DNA of 64,000 nucleotides from Myxococcales bacterium (GTDB taxonomy: Bacteria > Myxococcota_A > Polyangia > Polyangiales > Polyangiaceae): positions 1 through 64,000 of the forward strand of contig JAEUKE010000299.1 in the NCBI GenBank assembly GCA_016794345.1, given 5' to 3'. The notes beneath the pieces were generated by a model, which saw nothing but the letters and a program-made list of their open reading frames with translations, did no database searches and was not told where the DNA came from. Positions 20,989-30,082 of the stretch are shown here, piece by piece. Position 1 is the stretch's first letter. The number at the start of each line of letters is the position of its first letter. The translations under genes and the position numbers were made by a program.

Positions 20989-21744
20989 TCAGGCAGACGC
21001 TGCGACGCCGACGATGCGGCGCGGGTCGTCGGTCATGATCCCGTCGGCCTCCGCCTCTCGGGCCCTCGCGGCGTCCGCCGGATCGTTCACGACCCAGAAG
21101 TCGACCTTGTAGCCGAGGCGCTGCAATCGTCGAACGAAGCTCGGCCGCACGAGCTCCACGGGTCCCATCCGGAGCGGCAGCTGGGCGCGGTCGCCGCTCG
21201 GCAAGAGGAACCGGGGCGTCCCCGGGGGCGCCGCGAGCAGGCGCAGGACCTCGTTCCGCGCGAGGCCGGTCTCTCCGCGGTACCCGATCTCCCGGACCAT
21301 AGCGACGACGCTGTCATGGAAGCTCGTGAGCAGCACCCGCTCTTCGGCGCGGTGCCGCCTGACGACGTCGACGACCGCGCTCGTCGCCGCGGGGCTCTCC
21401 GGCTTGATGTCGACGTTCAGGCGCACGCCGGGGAAGGTATCGAGCAGCTCATCGAAGGTCGGCACGCGGAAGGTCGCGTTGACGAGGCCCTCGCCGCTCT
21501 GCGCGCGGAAACCGAAGCCGAGGTTCCAGCGCCGAACGTCGGCCAGCGACAGCGAGTCGATCGGCGCCCGGACGTTCGACGTGCGCGCGCCCGTCGCGTC
21601 GTGGTGCACGACGACCGCGCCGTCCCGCGTGAGGTGGACGTCCGTCTCGAGCGCGTCGACCCCCAGCTCGAGCGCCAGGCGGAACGCCTCGATCGTATTT
21701 TCGGGCAGCTCGCGGTTCGCTCCACGGTGGGCGTAGACGATCAT
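20989..21744 (-). CDS. Glycerophosphodiester phosphodiesterase
   Basis: 251 residues. GDPD TIM-barrel with the catalytic His-Arg in YAHRGANRELPENT (H6, R7, metal-binding E15), ALETDVHLTRDG and VVHHD. Hydrolyses glycerophosphodiesters to glycerol-3-phosphate and an alcohol. No signal peptide, so cytoplasmic (UgpQ-like). It starts 4 bases after the diheme cytochrome gene stops and looks like the last gene of that minus-strand run. A functional tie to the gpsA/FGGY pair at 25-28 kb (glycerol-3-phosphate metabolism) is possible but not shown. Confidence 0.9.
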   Translation of the reverse strand: MIVYAHRGANRELPENTIEAFRLALELGVDALETDVHLTRDGAVVVHHDATGARTSNVRAPIDSLSLADVRRWNLGFGFRAQSGEGLVNATFRVPTFDELLDTFPGVRLNVDIKPESPAATSAVVDVVRRHRAEERVLLTSFHDSVVAMVREIGYRGETGLARNEVLRLLAAPPGTPRFLLPSGDRAQLPLRMGPVELVRPSFVRRLQRLGYKVDFWVVNDPADAARAREAEADGIMTDDPRRIVGVAASA

Positions 21745-21748
21745 GACG

Positions 21749-22957
21749 TCATTGGCAGGACGACGCGGGCATGGCGGCGATCCATGCGCGGATGAGCTCG
21801 ACGCCCTCCTCGTGCGAAAACAGGCCGAATGGCGGCATCTTCTCGTCGATCGCGGTCGAGGCGAGCCGGCACGGCATGATCGAGGCGTCCGGATCTCCCG
21901 GCACGACGTCGTGGGTCTTGCCCGGACAGCAGCTGCAGCTGGTCGGGATCACGCACTCGCCCCAGTTCGACGCGGGCTGACCGGGCTCGGTCGCGGAGAA
22001 GCGCAGATCGAGCGCCGACGGCGGCGTCGCGTTGCCGCCGCTCGTGTGGCAGTGCGCGCAGTTCGAGTCGAAATACGAGCGCGCGCGATAGCTGATGTCC
22101 GGGTTCGAGCCGTCGAATGGATCGGCGAGGCGCACGCGCTGTCCGGATGGGGCGGGAGCCTTGTCGAAGAAGCCGATCGCGAAGAGGTGGTCGAGCTGGT
22201 TCTCCGGCCCCTGTCCGTAGTCGTTGTCACGATCGAGCTGGCGCGTGCTCGGCCCGAGGTGCCGCGGATCGTCGAAGCTCTTGTGGCATTCGAGGCACTG
22301 ATTCTCGTTCGGCACCCGGTAGACGTCGATCGGCAAGCCGCTCGGGGTCTGTGCGACGACGTCGATGAAATCGCCGGCGATCGTCAGCGACGCGTCCGTG
22401 TCGGTCGCGTCGTAGACGTAGGTCATCGCCTTCCAGCCGGTCGGCTCGCGATAGAGCAAGCGAGTCTCGAGGAGATCGAGCGGACCGCTCTCGTCCGCGG
22501 TGAGCGGGTAGGCGAAGGTCTTCACCAGGATCGAGCCGACGGGGAACTCCCACGCATCCGTGTCGGAATAGGTGATCGTCGCGCCCTCGGGCACGAACAC
22601 GTAGCGGTGCTTCGTCGCGTAATCGGAGAAGAGCGGGGAGATGAGGTCGTAGGGGACGACCCGCTCGTTGGGGGTGCCGGCGGCGATGTCGGCGAAGAGG
22701 TGCCATTCGCCGAGCGTCTCCCAGGGCTGCCCGAATGGCGGCGGCGAGACGGCCTGGGTGGCGGCGCCACCCGCCCCGCCCGCTCCACCGCTGCCGCTCG
22801 AGGTGGAGGACGAGCTCGACGCCGCACCGCTGCCGCCGACGCCGGAATCGTCTCCGCAGGCCGCGGCGACCGCGGCCACGGCGATACCGAACGCAATGGC
22901 CCCCCTCCACGCAGTGGAGGGGGGTCGGGGGGGAGGAAACCACAGGGACATCGTCAT
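21749..22957 (-). CDS. SO2930 family diheme c-type cytochrome lipoprotein
   Basis: 402 residues. Hydrophobic leader with lipobox VAAAC, a Ser/Gly linker, then the conserved domain of the family known as TIGR03806 (SO_2930-like): WETLGEWHLF, YDLISPLFSDYATKHRYV, EFPVGSILVKTF, the heme motif CLECH (with a following LGPSTRQLDRD block) and a second heme motif CAHCH. Five further Cys in PTSCSCCPG are unusual. It is an electron carrier in the cell envelope. In other bacteria this family is encoded beside the TIGR03805 beta-helix protein, as here. The first 15 codons are read from a GC hairpin (22900-22933), so the exact start is uncertain. Confidence 0.85.
   Translation of the reverse strand: MTMSLWFPPPRPPSTAWRGAIAFGIAVAAVAAACGDDSGVGGSGAASSSSSTSSGSGGAGGAGGAATQAVSPPPFGQPWETLGEWHLFADIAAGTPNERVVPYDLISPLFSDYATKHRYVFVPEGATITYSDTDAWEFPVGSILVKTFAYPLTADESGPLDLLETRLLYREPTGWKAMTYVYDATDTDASLTIAGDFIDVVAQTPSGLPIDVYRVPNENQCLECHKSFDDPRHLGPSTRQLDRDNDYGQGPENQLDHLFAIGFFDKAPAPSGQRVRLADPFDGSNPDISYRARSYFDSNCAHCHTSGGNATPPSALDLRFSATEPGQPASNWGECVIPTSCSCCPGKTHDVVPGDPDASIMPCRLASTAIDEKMPPFGLFSHEEGVELIRAWIAAMPASSCQ
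22900..22933. repeat. REP-like GC-rich palindrome, second copy
   Basis: An 11-bp perfect stem, C6-TCCAC / GTGGA-G6, with a 3-base loop, then TC and seven G. It shares the layout of 675-706, with one extra base pair that keeps the stem perfect (a compensatory change). It is translated as PPRPPST in the leader of the diheme cytochrome. Confidence 0.6.
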
Positions 22958-22993
22958 TCTCTCGCCATTGCGGTCATGTTCTTGGCTCGGCGG

Positions 22994-24094
22994 CTAGCGG
23001 GGTATCCGGAAGCCGTCCACCGGGACCTGGAGGCCGCTCGGGACCACCTTGGGGCGCCGCGGATCGCGCGTCCGGTCGGTGAGGCCCTTGTTGATGAACT
23101 TGGCCACGAGCGCGACCTCCTCCGCCGTGAGCGCCCGGCCCTCGCCGCGCGCAGCCGAGATCTCCGCCTCCACCTGGACCGCCTCTTCCAGTGAGATGAC
23201 GGATCCGTCATGGAAATACGGCTCGGTGTCGCGCGCGTTGCGGAGGGTCGGCACCCGGAAGGCTCCCTGGTCTGCGGGGGCGCTCGTCACCGCCGCGCGG
23301 CCTGGATCGGCCCCGCCGATTCGCGACACGTATCGGTTCGCCTCGAAGAGCGGCGGGACGTGGCACCCCGCGCAGCCGCCCTCCGCGAAGAGGAACATCC
23401 CCTTCACCCAATCCGGGCGCATCGCGCCCTCGTCTCCCGCGACGTATTGGTCGTAAGGCGCTCGGTCCGAGACGAGCGTCCGCTGGAACGCCGAGAGAGC
23501 GCGGGCGAGGTTGTCGGCGGTGACCGGCTGGGCCTGTCCGGGGAACGCCTGCTGGAACAGCGTGACATAAGCAGGGAACGTCGCGAGCTTCGCGGCCGCC
23601 GCGTCGGGCGCCAGGGCGAGCTCACGCTCGGCGAGGAGGGGCTCCAGGGCCTGGTGCTCCAGGCTCGGGGACCGACCGTCCAGGAACAGCTCCGTTCGGA
23701 ACGGGACGTTCCAGAGCGTCTGGGCGTTGCGCGTGGTCTTGTTCGGTCCGTCGCGCCCCGGACCTGTCGGCCCCTCCCCGTCCACGCCGACCGAGACGGG
23801 CAGGCCGTCGCTCATCCCCCAGATCTCGCTGTGGCACGTCGCGCAGGCCGTCGCGTCGTCCCGGCTGAGGACCGGATCGTAGAAGAGCAGGTTGCCGAGC
23901 TCGATCTTCTCGGGCGTGCTCGGGTTGTCGGCGGGCTCGAGCGGCGCCGGGAACGGCTCGTAGGCCCAAGGAATGGGCGGGCCGGCGTAAGCACCGCCGC
24001 CCCCGACCGCCGCAGGCGGCTCCGTCTCCGCGGCGTCGCCGCAGGCGGCGACGACGGCGGCGAGCACGAGTGCAGCGGTGCGCGAGCGGATCAT
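22994..24094 (-). CDS. Di-heme cytochrome c peroxidase family lipoprotein
   Basis: 366 residues. Lipobox LAAVVAAC (Cys18), then the CCP/MauG fold: ELGNLLFYDPVLSRD, first heme CATCH with a following IWGMSDGLP, RNAQTLWNV, LFLDGRSPSLEHQALEPL, second heme CAGCH, and FRVPTLRNARDTEPYFHDGSVISLEEAV. The family reduces peroxide with cytochrome electrons or oxidises other substrates. It lies between the beta-helix gene (1 base apart) and the diheme cytochrome (36 bases), so the three are probably made together in the envelope, the cytochrome perhaps feeding it electrons. Confidence 0.9.
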   Translation of the reverse strand: MIRSRTAALVLAAVVAACGDAAETEPPAAVGGGGAYAGPPIPWAYEPFPAPLEPADNPSTPEKIELGNLLFYDPVLSRDDATACATCHSEIWGMSDGLPVSVGVDGEGPTGPGRDGPNKTTRNAQTLWNVPFRTELFLDGRSPSLEHQALEPLLAERELALAPDAAAAKLATFPAYVTLFQQAFPGQAQPVTADNLARALSAFQRTLVSDRAPYDQYVAGDEGAMRPDWVKGMFLFAEGGCAGCHVPPLFEANRYVSRIGGADPGRAAVTSAPADQGAFRVPTLRNARDTEPYFHDGSVISLEEAVQVEAEISAARGEGRALTAEEVALVAKFINKGLTDRTRDPRRPKVVPSGLQVPVDGFRIPR

Positions 24095-24095
24095 G

Positions 24096-25400
24096 TCAGA
24101 GGGTGATGGGCGCCTGCTTGGGGTGATCGCAGACGAACGGAGCCGTGTCCGTCGAGTAGTCCGGCGGGTTGCCGACGTTGCAGGTCGCGTTCACGAACGA
24201 CGTGTGGGGCGTCATGCTCAGGCAGAGCTCCGCGCTGCCCGCCGTCGCCTCACACCCGTCGAACACGATGTCGGGCAGCGGATTCAGCCCGATGCCGAGG
24301 AGGATGGGGGCGATGTCCGTCCCGTTGTTCGTGTACGTGTTGTCGTAGATGTACGTGCGCTCGGCGAACCCGTCGGTCATCGGGTCGTTCGGCATGAACT
24401 CGGGGTTCAGGAGCGAGAGCGTCTCGAAGCCGACGACGACGAGCGCGGTCGAGTCGTTGTCGTGCAGGTCGTTGTCGTGGATCTCGGTCTCGTCCGCGGC
24501 GAGCACGAGGATGCCGATGCCCGGCGGGACGGATCCGACGATGCCGCTCGCCGCGAAGTTCGGGTGGTTGTTGTCGTGGACGTCGTTGTCGTGGACGTTG
24601 CAGGCAACGCCGTCTTTCTTCTCGAGGTTCGGCAAGACGAACACGAGGATGCCCGCGGTGTTGTCGTAGGTCTCGTTCCCGTAGACCTCGGCGTTGTTGG
24701 AGTTCTCGATCTCGATGCCGGCGACGTTCTGGTAGACCTTGTTGTTGCGGACGATGATCTGGTCCGACTGGCCGACGTAGATGCCGGCGTCCGCCGCGGC
24801 GGTGACCTCGCAGTCCTCCACGAGGACCTTCGTGCAGCCGACCGGGTAGACCGCGTAGGCGCCGTTCTCCGAGCTGGGTCCGGCGTCCCAGCTCACCTTC
24901 AGATCGCGGAAGACCACGTCTTCCGCGTTGTTGACCACGATGCCGTTGTTCGGGCTGTTCTTGATCGTGAGCTTCTCGATCGTGAAGCCGTCCGAGGTCA
25001 CCGACATGCTGTCGTCGTCGACGAGCTGATCGGCGAAGTCGAGCACCACGTCGTCGCGGGTCGCGCCGATGCCCTTCAGGGTGACGCCGAGCACGTTCAA
25101 GCTGAGCTCCGCCTGGGGCTTGTAGGTCCCGGCGGCGAGGCAGATGACGTCGTTCGACTGGGCCTGCGTGAACGCGGTCTGCAGCGTCATGGTGTCGTCG
25201 GCCGACGGCTCGAGGATGACCGTACAGTCAGCCGGCGGGCCGCCGCCGGCTCCGCCGCCGCCCGTGGCGCCGCCGCCTGCTCCGCCCGAGCCGCCGCCGC
25301 CCTCGGGCGCGACCGCCGGGATTTCGCCGCCGCAGGCAGCGAGCGCGGCGAAGAGGAGCGTGGCGAGGGAAAGCGACGAAGCAAAACGGACGTGGCGCAT
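24096..25400 (-). CDS. Parallel beta-helix repeat lipoprotein (TIGR03805-like)
   Basis: 434 residues. ATG at 25400 gives a signal peptide with lipobox FAALAAC and a Gly/Ala-rich linker. The rest is a right-handed parallel beta-helix: repeated strands ending in Asn ladders, for example NSPNNGIVVNNAEDVVF, GIYVGQSDQIIVRNN, GIEIENSNNAEVYGN, DVHDNN, DLHDNDSTALVV. Such helices bind or cleave polysaccharide, but no catalytic triad is obvious. The family is known to sit beside SO2930-type cytochromes, which supports the call. The reading frame stays open far upstream, but those residues are not protein-like. Confidence 0.85.
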   Translation of the reverse strand: MRHVRFASSLSLATLLFAALAACGGEIPAVAPEGGGGSGGAGGGATGGGGAGGGPPADCTVILEPSADDTMTLQTAFTQAQSNDVICLAAGTYKPQAELSLNVLGVTLKGIGATRDDVVLDFADQLVDDDSMSVTSDGFTIEKLTIKNSPNNGIVVNNAEDVVFRDLKVSWDAGPSSENGAYAVYPVGCTKVLVEDCEVTAAADAGIYVGQSDQIIVRNNKVYQNVAGIEIENSNNAEVYGNETYDNTAGILVFVLPNLEKKDGVACNVHDNDVHDNNHPNFAASGIVGSVPPGIGILVLAADETEIHDNDLHDNDSTALVVVGFETLSLLNPEFMPNDPMTDGFAERTYIYDNTYTNNGTDIAPILLGIGLNPLPDIVFDGCEATAGSAELCLSMTPHTSFVNATCNVGNPPDYSTDTAPFVCDHPKQAPITL

Positions 25401-25464
25401 AGAGATGTGCAGTCTACCATGCCGGCTCGCTTCCCCCCTCATCCTGGTGCATTGAACACGAGAC

Positions 25465-26511
25465 ATGGCGACTCTCCTCATCCTCGGCGCGGGCATGATG
25501 GGCACGGCCCTCGCGGTTCCGCTGTTCGACCGCGGGCATGACGTCCGGCTGGTCGGCACCCATCTCGACGACGACATCGTCGCGAGCCTCAAGCAATCCT
25601 CGGTCCACCCGAAGCTGAAGCTCGAGATCCCGAGGGGTATCCGGCCCTTCTTCCACCACGAGCTCGCGCGAGCCGCCGAGGGTGTGGAGCTCTGGGCACT
25701 GGGTGTGTCCTCGGCGGGTATCACCTGGGCTACCGAACGGCTCGCGCCCCACGTCCGGCGCGACACACCTGTCTTCATGATCACCAAAGGCCTCGTGCTC
25801 GAAGGCCAGAAGCTCCTGACCTTGCCGGACGTGGTCCGCTCCGGCCTGCCGGACGACGTTCGCTCCGCCGTCCATCCGGCCGCCGTCGCGGGGCCTTGCA
25901 TCGCGGGGGAGCTCGCGCGGCGCGTGCCGACCTGTGTCGTGCTCGCCGGTCGCGACAAGGTCGCCCTGACGAAGATCGCGGACGCGATCCGCGGCCCCTA
26001 TTACCACCCCTTCCCCACGACGGACGTGGTCGGCGCCGAGGTCTCCGCCGCGCTGAAGAACGCGTACGCCATGGGCATCGGCTTTGCGGCCGGCCTCCAC
26101 GAGAAGGCGGGGGGCACCCCCGGCAGCGTCGCCATGCACAACCTCGAGTCGGCCACGATGGCGCAGGCCGTCCTCGAGATGCGGCGCATCGTCGCCCACC
26201 TCGGCGGCGACCCCGACACGGTCAGCGGCCTCGCGGGCGTCGGCGATCTGGACGTGACGACCAACGGCGGTCGAACCGGCCGATTCGGCCGCTTCCTCGG
26301 GCTCGGGCTCACCCGCGACGAGGCGATCGGCGCCATGGAGGGCGCGACGCTCGAGTGCCTCGAGATCCTCGCGGTGATGGAGGCGGCCTTCCGAGGCGGC
26401 GCGCTCGGCTCGCTCGACGAGCGCGACCTCCCGCTGCTGCACCACATGTTCGCGGTTGCCCTCCACGGCGCGCCCGTGCGCCTGCCGCTCGAGAGGTTCT
26501 TCGCAGCATGA
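25465..26511 (+). CDS. gpsA: NAD(P)-dependent glycerol-3-phosphate dehydrogenase
   Basis: 348 residues, the family's usual length. N-terminal Rossmann fold with GAGMMGTALAVP, VSSAGI and ITKGL (catalytic-region lysine), AGPCIAGELARRVPT, then the catalytic lysine in VSAALKNAYAMGIGF and the C-terminal AGVGDLDVT and GRTGRFGRFL blocks. Interconverts dihydroxyacetone phosphate and glycerol-3-phosphate for lipid synthesis. The next gene, a sugar kinase, starts within its stop (ATGA at 26508-26511), so here it may serve glycerol or polyol metabolism instead. It lies divergent from the beta-helix gene (64 bases). Confidence 0.93.
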   Translation: MATLLILGAGMMGTALAVPLFDRGHDVRLVGTHLDDDIVASLKQSSVHPKLKLEIPRGIRPFFHHELARAAEGVELWALGVSSAGITWATERLAPHVRRDTPVFMITKGLVLEGQKLLTLPDVVRSGLPDDVRSAVHPAAVAGPCIAGELARRVPTCVVLAGRDKVALTKIADAIRGPYYHPFPTTDVVGAEVSAALKNAYAMGIGFAAGLHEKAGGTPGSVAMHNLESATMAQAVLEMRRIVAHLGGDPDTVSGLAGVGDLDVTTNGGRTGRFGRFLGLGLTRDEAIGAMEGATLECLEILAVMEAAFRGGALGSLDERDLPLLHHMFAVALHGAPVRLPLERFFAA

Positions 26512-28037
26512 GCCTCGTCGTCGGCCTCGACGCGAGCACCACCGCCTGCAAGGCGCTCGTCCTGACGAATGACGGATCCGTCATCTCAGAAGGTCGCGCG
26601 ACCTACCGCCTCGACAACCCCGGGCCGGACGCCTGGGAGCAGCGTGCGGAAGACTGGCTCGAGGCCGCGCTCGCGGCGCTCGCCTCGGCGACGAGCGGGC
26701 TCCGCCCCGCGGACAGAGGCCGCATCCGCGCGCTCGCGATCGCCAACCAACGGGAGACGTTCGTGGTCACGGACGACGCAGGCCGGAGCCTCGCGCCCGC
26801 CATCGTCTGGATGGACGCGCGCGCCCGCCCCGAGGTCCGCGCAGCCTGCGCCGAGCTGGATCCGGCTCGCATCCACGCCATCTCGGGCAAGCCAGCCTGT
26901 GTCACGCCGTCGCTCTACAAGATCCGCGCGCTCTTCGAGCGGCTCGCCCCTCACCTCCGGGCGGAGACGAAGCGGGTCCTCGACGTCCACGGCTACCTCG
27001 TCCTCCACCTGACGGGCGAGGCGGCGACCTCGACCGCTTCCGCGGATCCTCTCGGCCTGATCGACATGGCGACCGCGTCGTGGTCGGAGGAGCTGTGCGC
27101 CCTCGCCCGGGTCGATCCGCGCACGCTGCCGCGGCTGGTGCCGCCGGGGACGCCCCTCGGAGCCCTGCGCGCGGAGATCGCCGAACGCGCGGGGCTGCCT
27201 CGTGGCCTCCCGGTCGTCTCCGGTGCGGGCGACGGGCAGGCGGCCGGTCTCGGCGCCGGCGTCGTCACGGAGGACATGGCGTACCTCAACCTCGGGACGG
27301 CGATCGTCAGCGGCAAGCCGTCCTCGAGCTTCCGCACGAGCCGATCCTTCCGGACGCTGTTCGCCGGGCTTCCCGGCAGCTTCTTGCTGGAGACCGATCT
27401 CAAGGGCGGAACCTTCACGCTCGACTGGCTCGCCGATCGCCTCCTCGGGAGCGGCTCGCTGGGCGGCGGAGAGGCGCGCTCGGAGCTGCTCTCGCGGCTC
27501 GAGGACGAAGCCGCCAAGCTCGCACCGGGCTCGGACGGCCTCGTGGCCTTGCCCTATTGGGCGGGCGTGATGAACCCCTACTGGGACGACGACGCGACGG
27601 GCACGCTGGTGGGCCTGCGTGGTGACCACGGCCCTGGTCACCTCTACCGGGCCATCCTCGAGGGCATCGCGTTCGAGCAACGCCTCCACACCGAGCGCGT
27701 CGAAGAGGACGCGGGCGTCATCTCGAGCCTCGTCGCGGTGGGGGGCGGCGCGAGGCGCGGGCTCTTCGCGCAGATCGTGAGCGACGTCCTGGGGCGCCCC
27801 CTCGTGCGCCCGTCGACGAGTGAGACGACCGCGCTCGGCGCCGCCATCCTCGCGGCTGGCGGCGCCGGTGGACACGCGTCGGTGATCGCGGCCGCGCGCG
27901 CGATGACCAAGCTCGGCGACAGCGTCGAGCCCGGCCCCGCGCGCCCCGCCTACGATCATCTGTACCGTGAGGTGTACTCGCACCTCTACGACGCGGTTGC
28001 GCCCGTCCTGTCGGCCCTCGCCCGCGGCCGGGGCTGA
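26508..28037 (+). CDS. FGGY-family carbohydrate kinase
   Basis: 509 residues. Two actin-like ATPase domains: the N-terminal phosphate-1 loop GLDASTTACKALV, AIANQRETFVV, VWMDARARPE, and the C-terminal catalytic SGAGDGQAAGLGAG (base aspartate), LNLGTAIVSG, GVMNPYWDDDATG and VAVGGGARRGLFAQIVSD. The family phosphorylates glycerol, xylulose, gluconate and similar. Motifs are intermediate between glycerol kinase and xylulokinase; coupling to gpsA makes a three-carbon substrate attractive but unproven. The ATG overlaps the gpsA stop by four bases. Confidence 0.88.
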   Translation: MSLVVGLDASTTACKALVLTNDGSVISEGRATYRLDNPGPDAWEQRAEDWLEAALAALASATSGLRPADRGRIRALAIANQRETFVVTDDAGRSLAPAIVWMDARARPEVRAACAELDPARIHAISGKPACVTPSLYKIRALFERLAPHLRAETKRVLDVHGYLVLHLTGEAATSTASADPLGLIDMATASWSEELCALARVDPRTLPRLVPPGTPLGALRAEIAERAGLPRGLPVVSGAGDGQAAGLGAGVVTEDMAYLNLGTAIVSGKPSSSFRTSRSFRTLFAGLPGSFLLETDLKGGTFTLDWLADRLLGSGSLGGGEARSELLSRLEDEAAKLAPGSDGLVALPYWAGVMNPYWDDDATGTLVGLRGDHGPGHLYRAILEGIAFEQRLHTERVEEDAGVISSLVAVGGGARRGLFAQIVSDVLGRPLVRPSTSETTALGAAILAAGGAGGHASVIAAARAMTKLGDSVEPGPARPAYDHLYREVYSHLYDAVAPVLSALARGRG

Positions 28038-28091
28038 GCCGAACCGCCGACAGGCCCAACTTCTTCGGAGCGCACCCAAATCTCCGGTATC

Positions 28092-29966
28092 ATGGCCGAC
28101 GTGGCGAAACCGCTGGCCGGTGTCGATCCCAACCAGTCCGACTCGGCGCGGCAACGCGCGGCGAGCCTGGTAGGAAGGACGATCTCCGACCGGTATCGCA
28201 TCGTCGAGCTCCTCGCGATGGGCGGCATGGGCGCCATCTACCGCGCCGAGCACCTGCTCATGCGCAAGGCGGTGGCGATCAAGGTCCTCCACCCCGAGAC
28301 GGAGAACTTCCCCGAGCTCGTCGCTCGCTTCGAGCGGGAAGCCATCGCCGGAGCGCACATCGTCCACCCCAACGTCGCGGCCGCGAGCGACTTCGGGAAG
28401 TTCGACGGTGGCTCGTATTTCCTGGTCCTCGAGTACATCGAAGGCGAGACGCTGAGCGATCTCATCCGGCGCGGCCCCGTCGAGCCGCGCCGCGTGGCGA
28501 AGCTCGCGCGGCAGCTGGCCGCCGCGCTCGGCGCAGCGCACCAGAAGGAGATCGTCCACCGCGACGTGAAGCCGAAGAACGTGATGGTCTGCGAGCCCTC
28601 CATCCTGGAGACCGCGGCCCGCGGCGGGGAGGACGAGATCATCAAGCTCATCGACTTCGGCCTCGCGAAGGTCCCCGTCGACAAGCTCTCCACCGCGGCC
28701 CGTGACCCCGACGCCGAGAACCGCGAGCTCACCAACGCCGGCGTGGTGATGGGAACCGTCGCGTACATGGCCCCCGAGACCGCGCTCGGCATGCGCGCCG
28801 TGCAGGCCCGCGCGGACCTCTATTCGCTCGGCGTCATCATGTACGAGATGCTCACGGGTAAACACATGTTCGACGCGGTGGAGCCGCAGAAGCTGTTCGC
28901 CGCGCACTGCACGCTCAAGCCCCCGAGCATGAAGGAGCGGAACCCGAAGGTCGACGTCCCGCACTCGCTCGAGTCGATCGTCATGCGGCTGCTCGAGAAA
29001 GATCCTGCGGATCGCTACCCCGACGCCGACGCGCTCATCACCGCGCTCGACGCCTTCAAGATGCAGATGGCGCACGAAGCCGGCATCATGAAGCCTGCGG
29101 CCTCCGTCTTCCCTCCGCCGATGGGGGAGCTCACTCCGCTCCCGTCCGCTGCCTCGGGCTCGCTCCAGATCGGAAAGGCCCAGCCCAAGCAGCGCCTCCT
29201 CTCCGGTCCGCTGCCGTGGGTGGCCGGCGCGGTCGGTGTGCTCGTCGTGATCGGCGGACTTGCCTTCGCGATCGCTGGCGGAAGCGGCGCGAGAGGCGCC
29301 GCGTCGTCCGCGGCCCTCGCCCCCGGGAGCGCGAGCCCCGAGGCTGCGCCGCCGTCGAGGTCTTCCGCTTCGGGATCGAAGAGCGGCGCGGCCGCGTCCA
29401 GCGCCGCGGCGCCGGCCCTCGGCGCAGGCGAGGCCGACGCGCGCACCCTGCGCGACGCGCTCGGCGGCGGCCCAGCGAAGGGGGCCGTCGCGCTGCTCGA
29501 TCTCATGAAGGCGAAGCCGGACGGCTTTCGCGATCCCGCGCTCCAGTCGGCTGCCTCGAACGCGGTCGAGAAGATCGCCGACGCCGAGCGCCCCGAGGTC
29601 GACGAGATCTTCGATCAGCTCTCCACGAAGCTCGGTGAGCCCGGCCTCGACATCCTCTACGAGCTCAGTGCGCTCCCGGAAGGCTCCAAGGCGGGCGCGC
29701 GCGCGCTCGAGCTCCTCGGCAAGCCGGAGGTGATCGAGAAGGCATCGCCGGCGATGCGCGCCTCGTACGACCTTCGCAACGCGTCCTGCCAGCAGCGCCC
29801 GTTCCTGTTCCCTCGCGCGGGCAAAGAAGGAGACGACCGCACGCTCGTCATCCTCGGGGCGATGCAGCCGCCGGCCTGCGACCCCAAGTCGAGCCCCTGC
29901 TGCTTCGTGAAGCACCCCGAGCTCGAGAAGGCCGTCGCCGACATCCGCGCGCGCCTGCGCCGCTGA
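28092..29966 (+). CDS. Ser/Thr protein kinase (PknB-like) with membrane anchor
   Basis: 624 residues. Kinase domain about 33-300: LLAMGGMGAIYRAEH, lysine in VAIKVLH, HRDVKPKN (D158), IDFGLAK, GTVAYMAPE. A single membrane segment (about 374-397) follows, then a Gly/Ala/Ser linker and an outside helical domain (about 450-624) with three cysteines, two of them adjacent (SSPCCFVKHP). The outside domain is not a known PASTA or other ligand domain that I recognise. Likely a transmembrane signalling kinase. It sits alone between the FGGY gene and a histidine kinase. Confidence 0.92.
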   Translation: MADVAKPLAGVDPNQSDSARQRAASLVGRTISDRYRIVELLAMGGMGAIYRAEHLLMRKAVAIKVLHPETENFPELVARFEREAIAGAHIVHPNVAAASDFGKFDGGSYFLVLEYIEGETLSDLIRRGPVEPRRVAKLARQLAAALGAAHQKEIVHRDVKPKNVMVCEPSILETAARGGEDEIIKLIDFGLAKVPVDKLSTAARDPDAENRELTNAGVVMGTVAYMAPETALGMRAVQARADLYSLGVIMYEMLTGKHMFDAVEPQKLFAAHCTLKPPSMKERNPKVDVPHSLESIVMRLLEKDPADRYPDADALITALDAFKMQMAHEAGIMKPAASVFPPPMGELTPLPSAASGSLQIGKAQPKQRLLSGPLPWVAGAVGVLVVIGGLAFAIAGGSGARGAASSAALAPGSASPEAAPPSRSSASGSKSGAAASSAAAPALGAGEADARTLRDALGGGPAKGAVALLDLMKAKPDGFRDPALQSAASNAVEKIADAERPEVDEIFDQLSTKLGEPGLDILYELSALPEGSKAGARALELLGKPEVIEKASPAMRASYDLRNASCQQRPFLFPRAGKEGDDRTLVILGAMQPPACDPKSSPCCFVKHPELEKAVADIRARLRR

Positions 29967-30082
29967 GGCGCGCCGTCGCGCGTGCGCCAGCGCACACCCG
30001 CGAATCGCGTGCGCTCTTCTCAGGCCCAGCGAGCAGACCGACGAGTCGATCGCGTGTAGGCTCCCCGACCGAGGGACGGGCA

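Noticed and set aside
21744..21751. TGACGTCA palindrome at the cytochrome/GDPD junction
   Set aside because: It spans the stop and start of coupled genes and is likely chance in this composition.
25431..25442. C6-TCA-like half of the REP hairpin near the gpsA start
   Set aside because: Only one arm is present and no matching stem follows.
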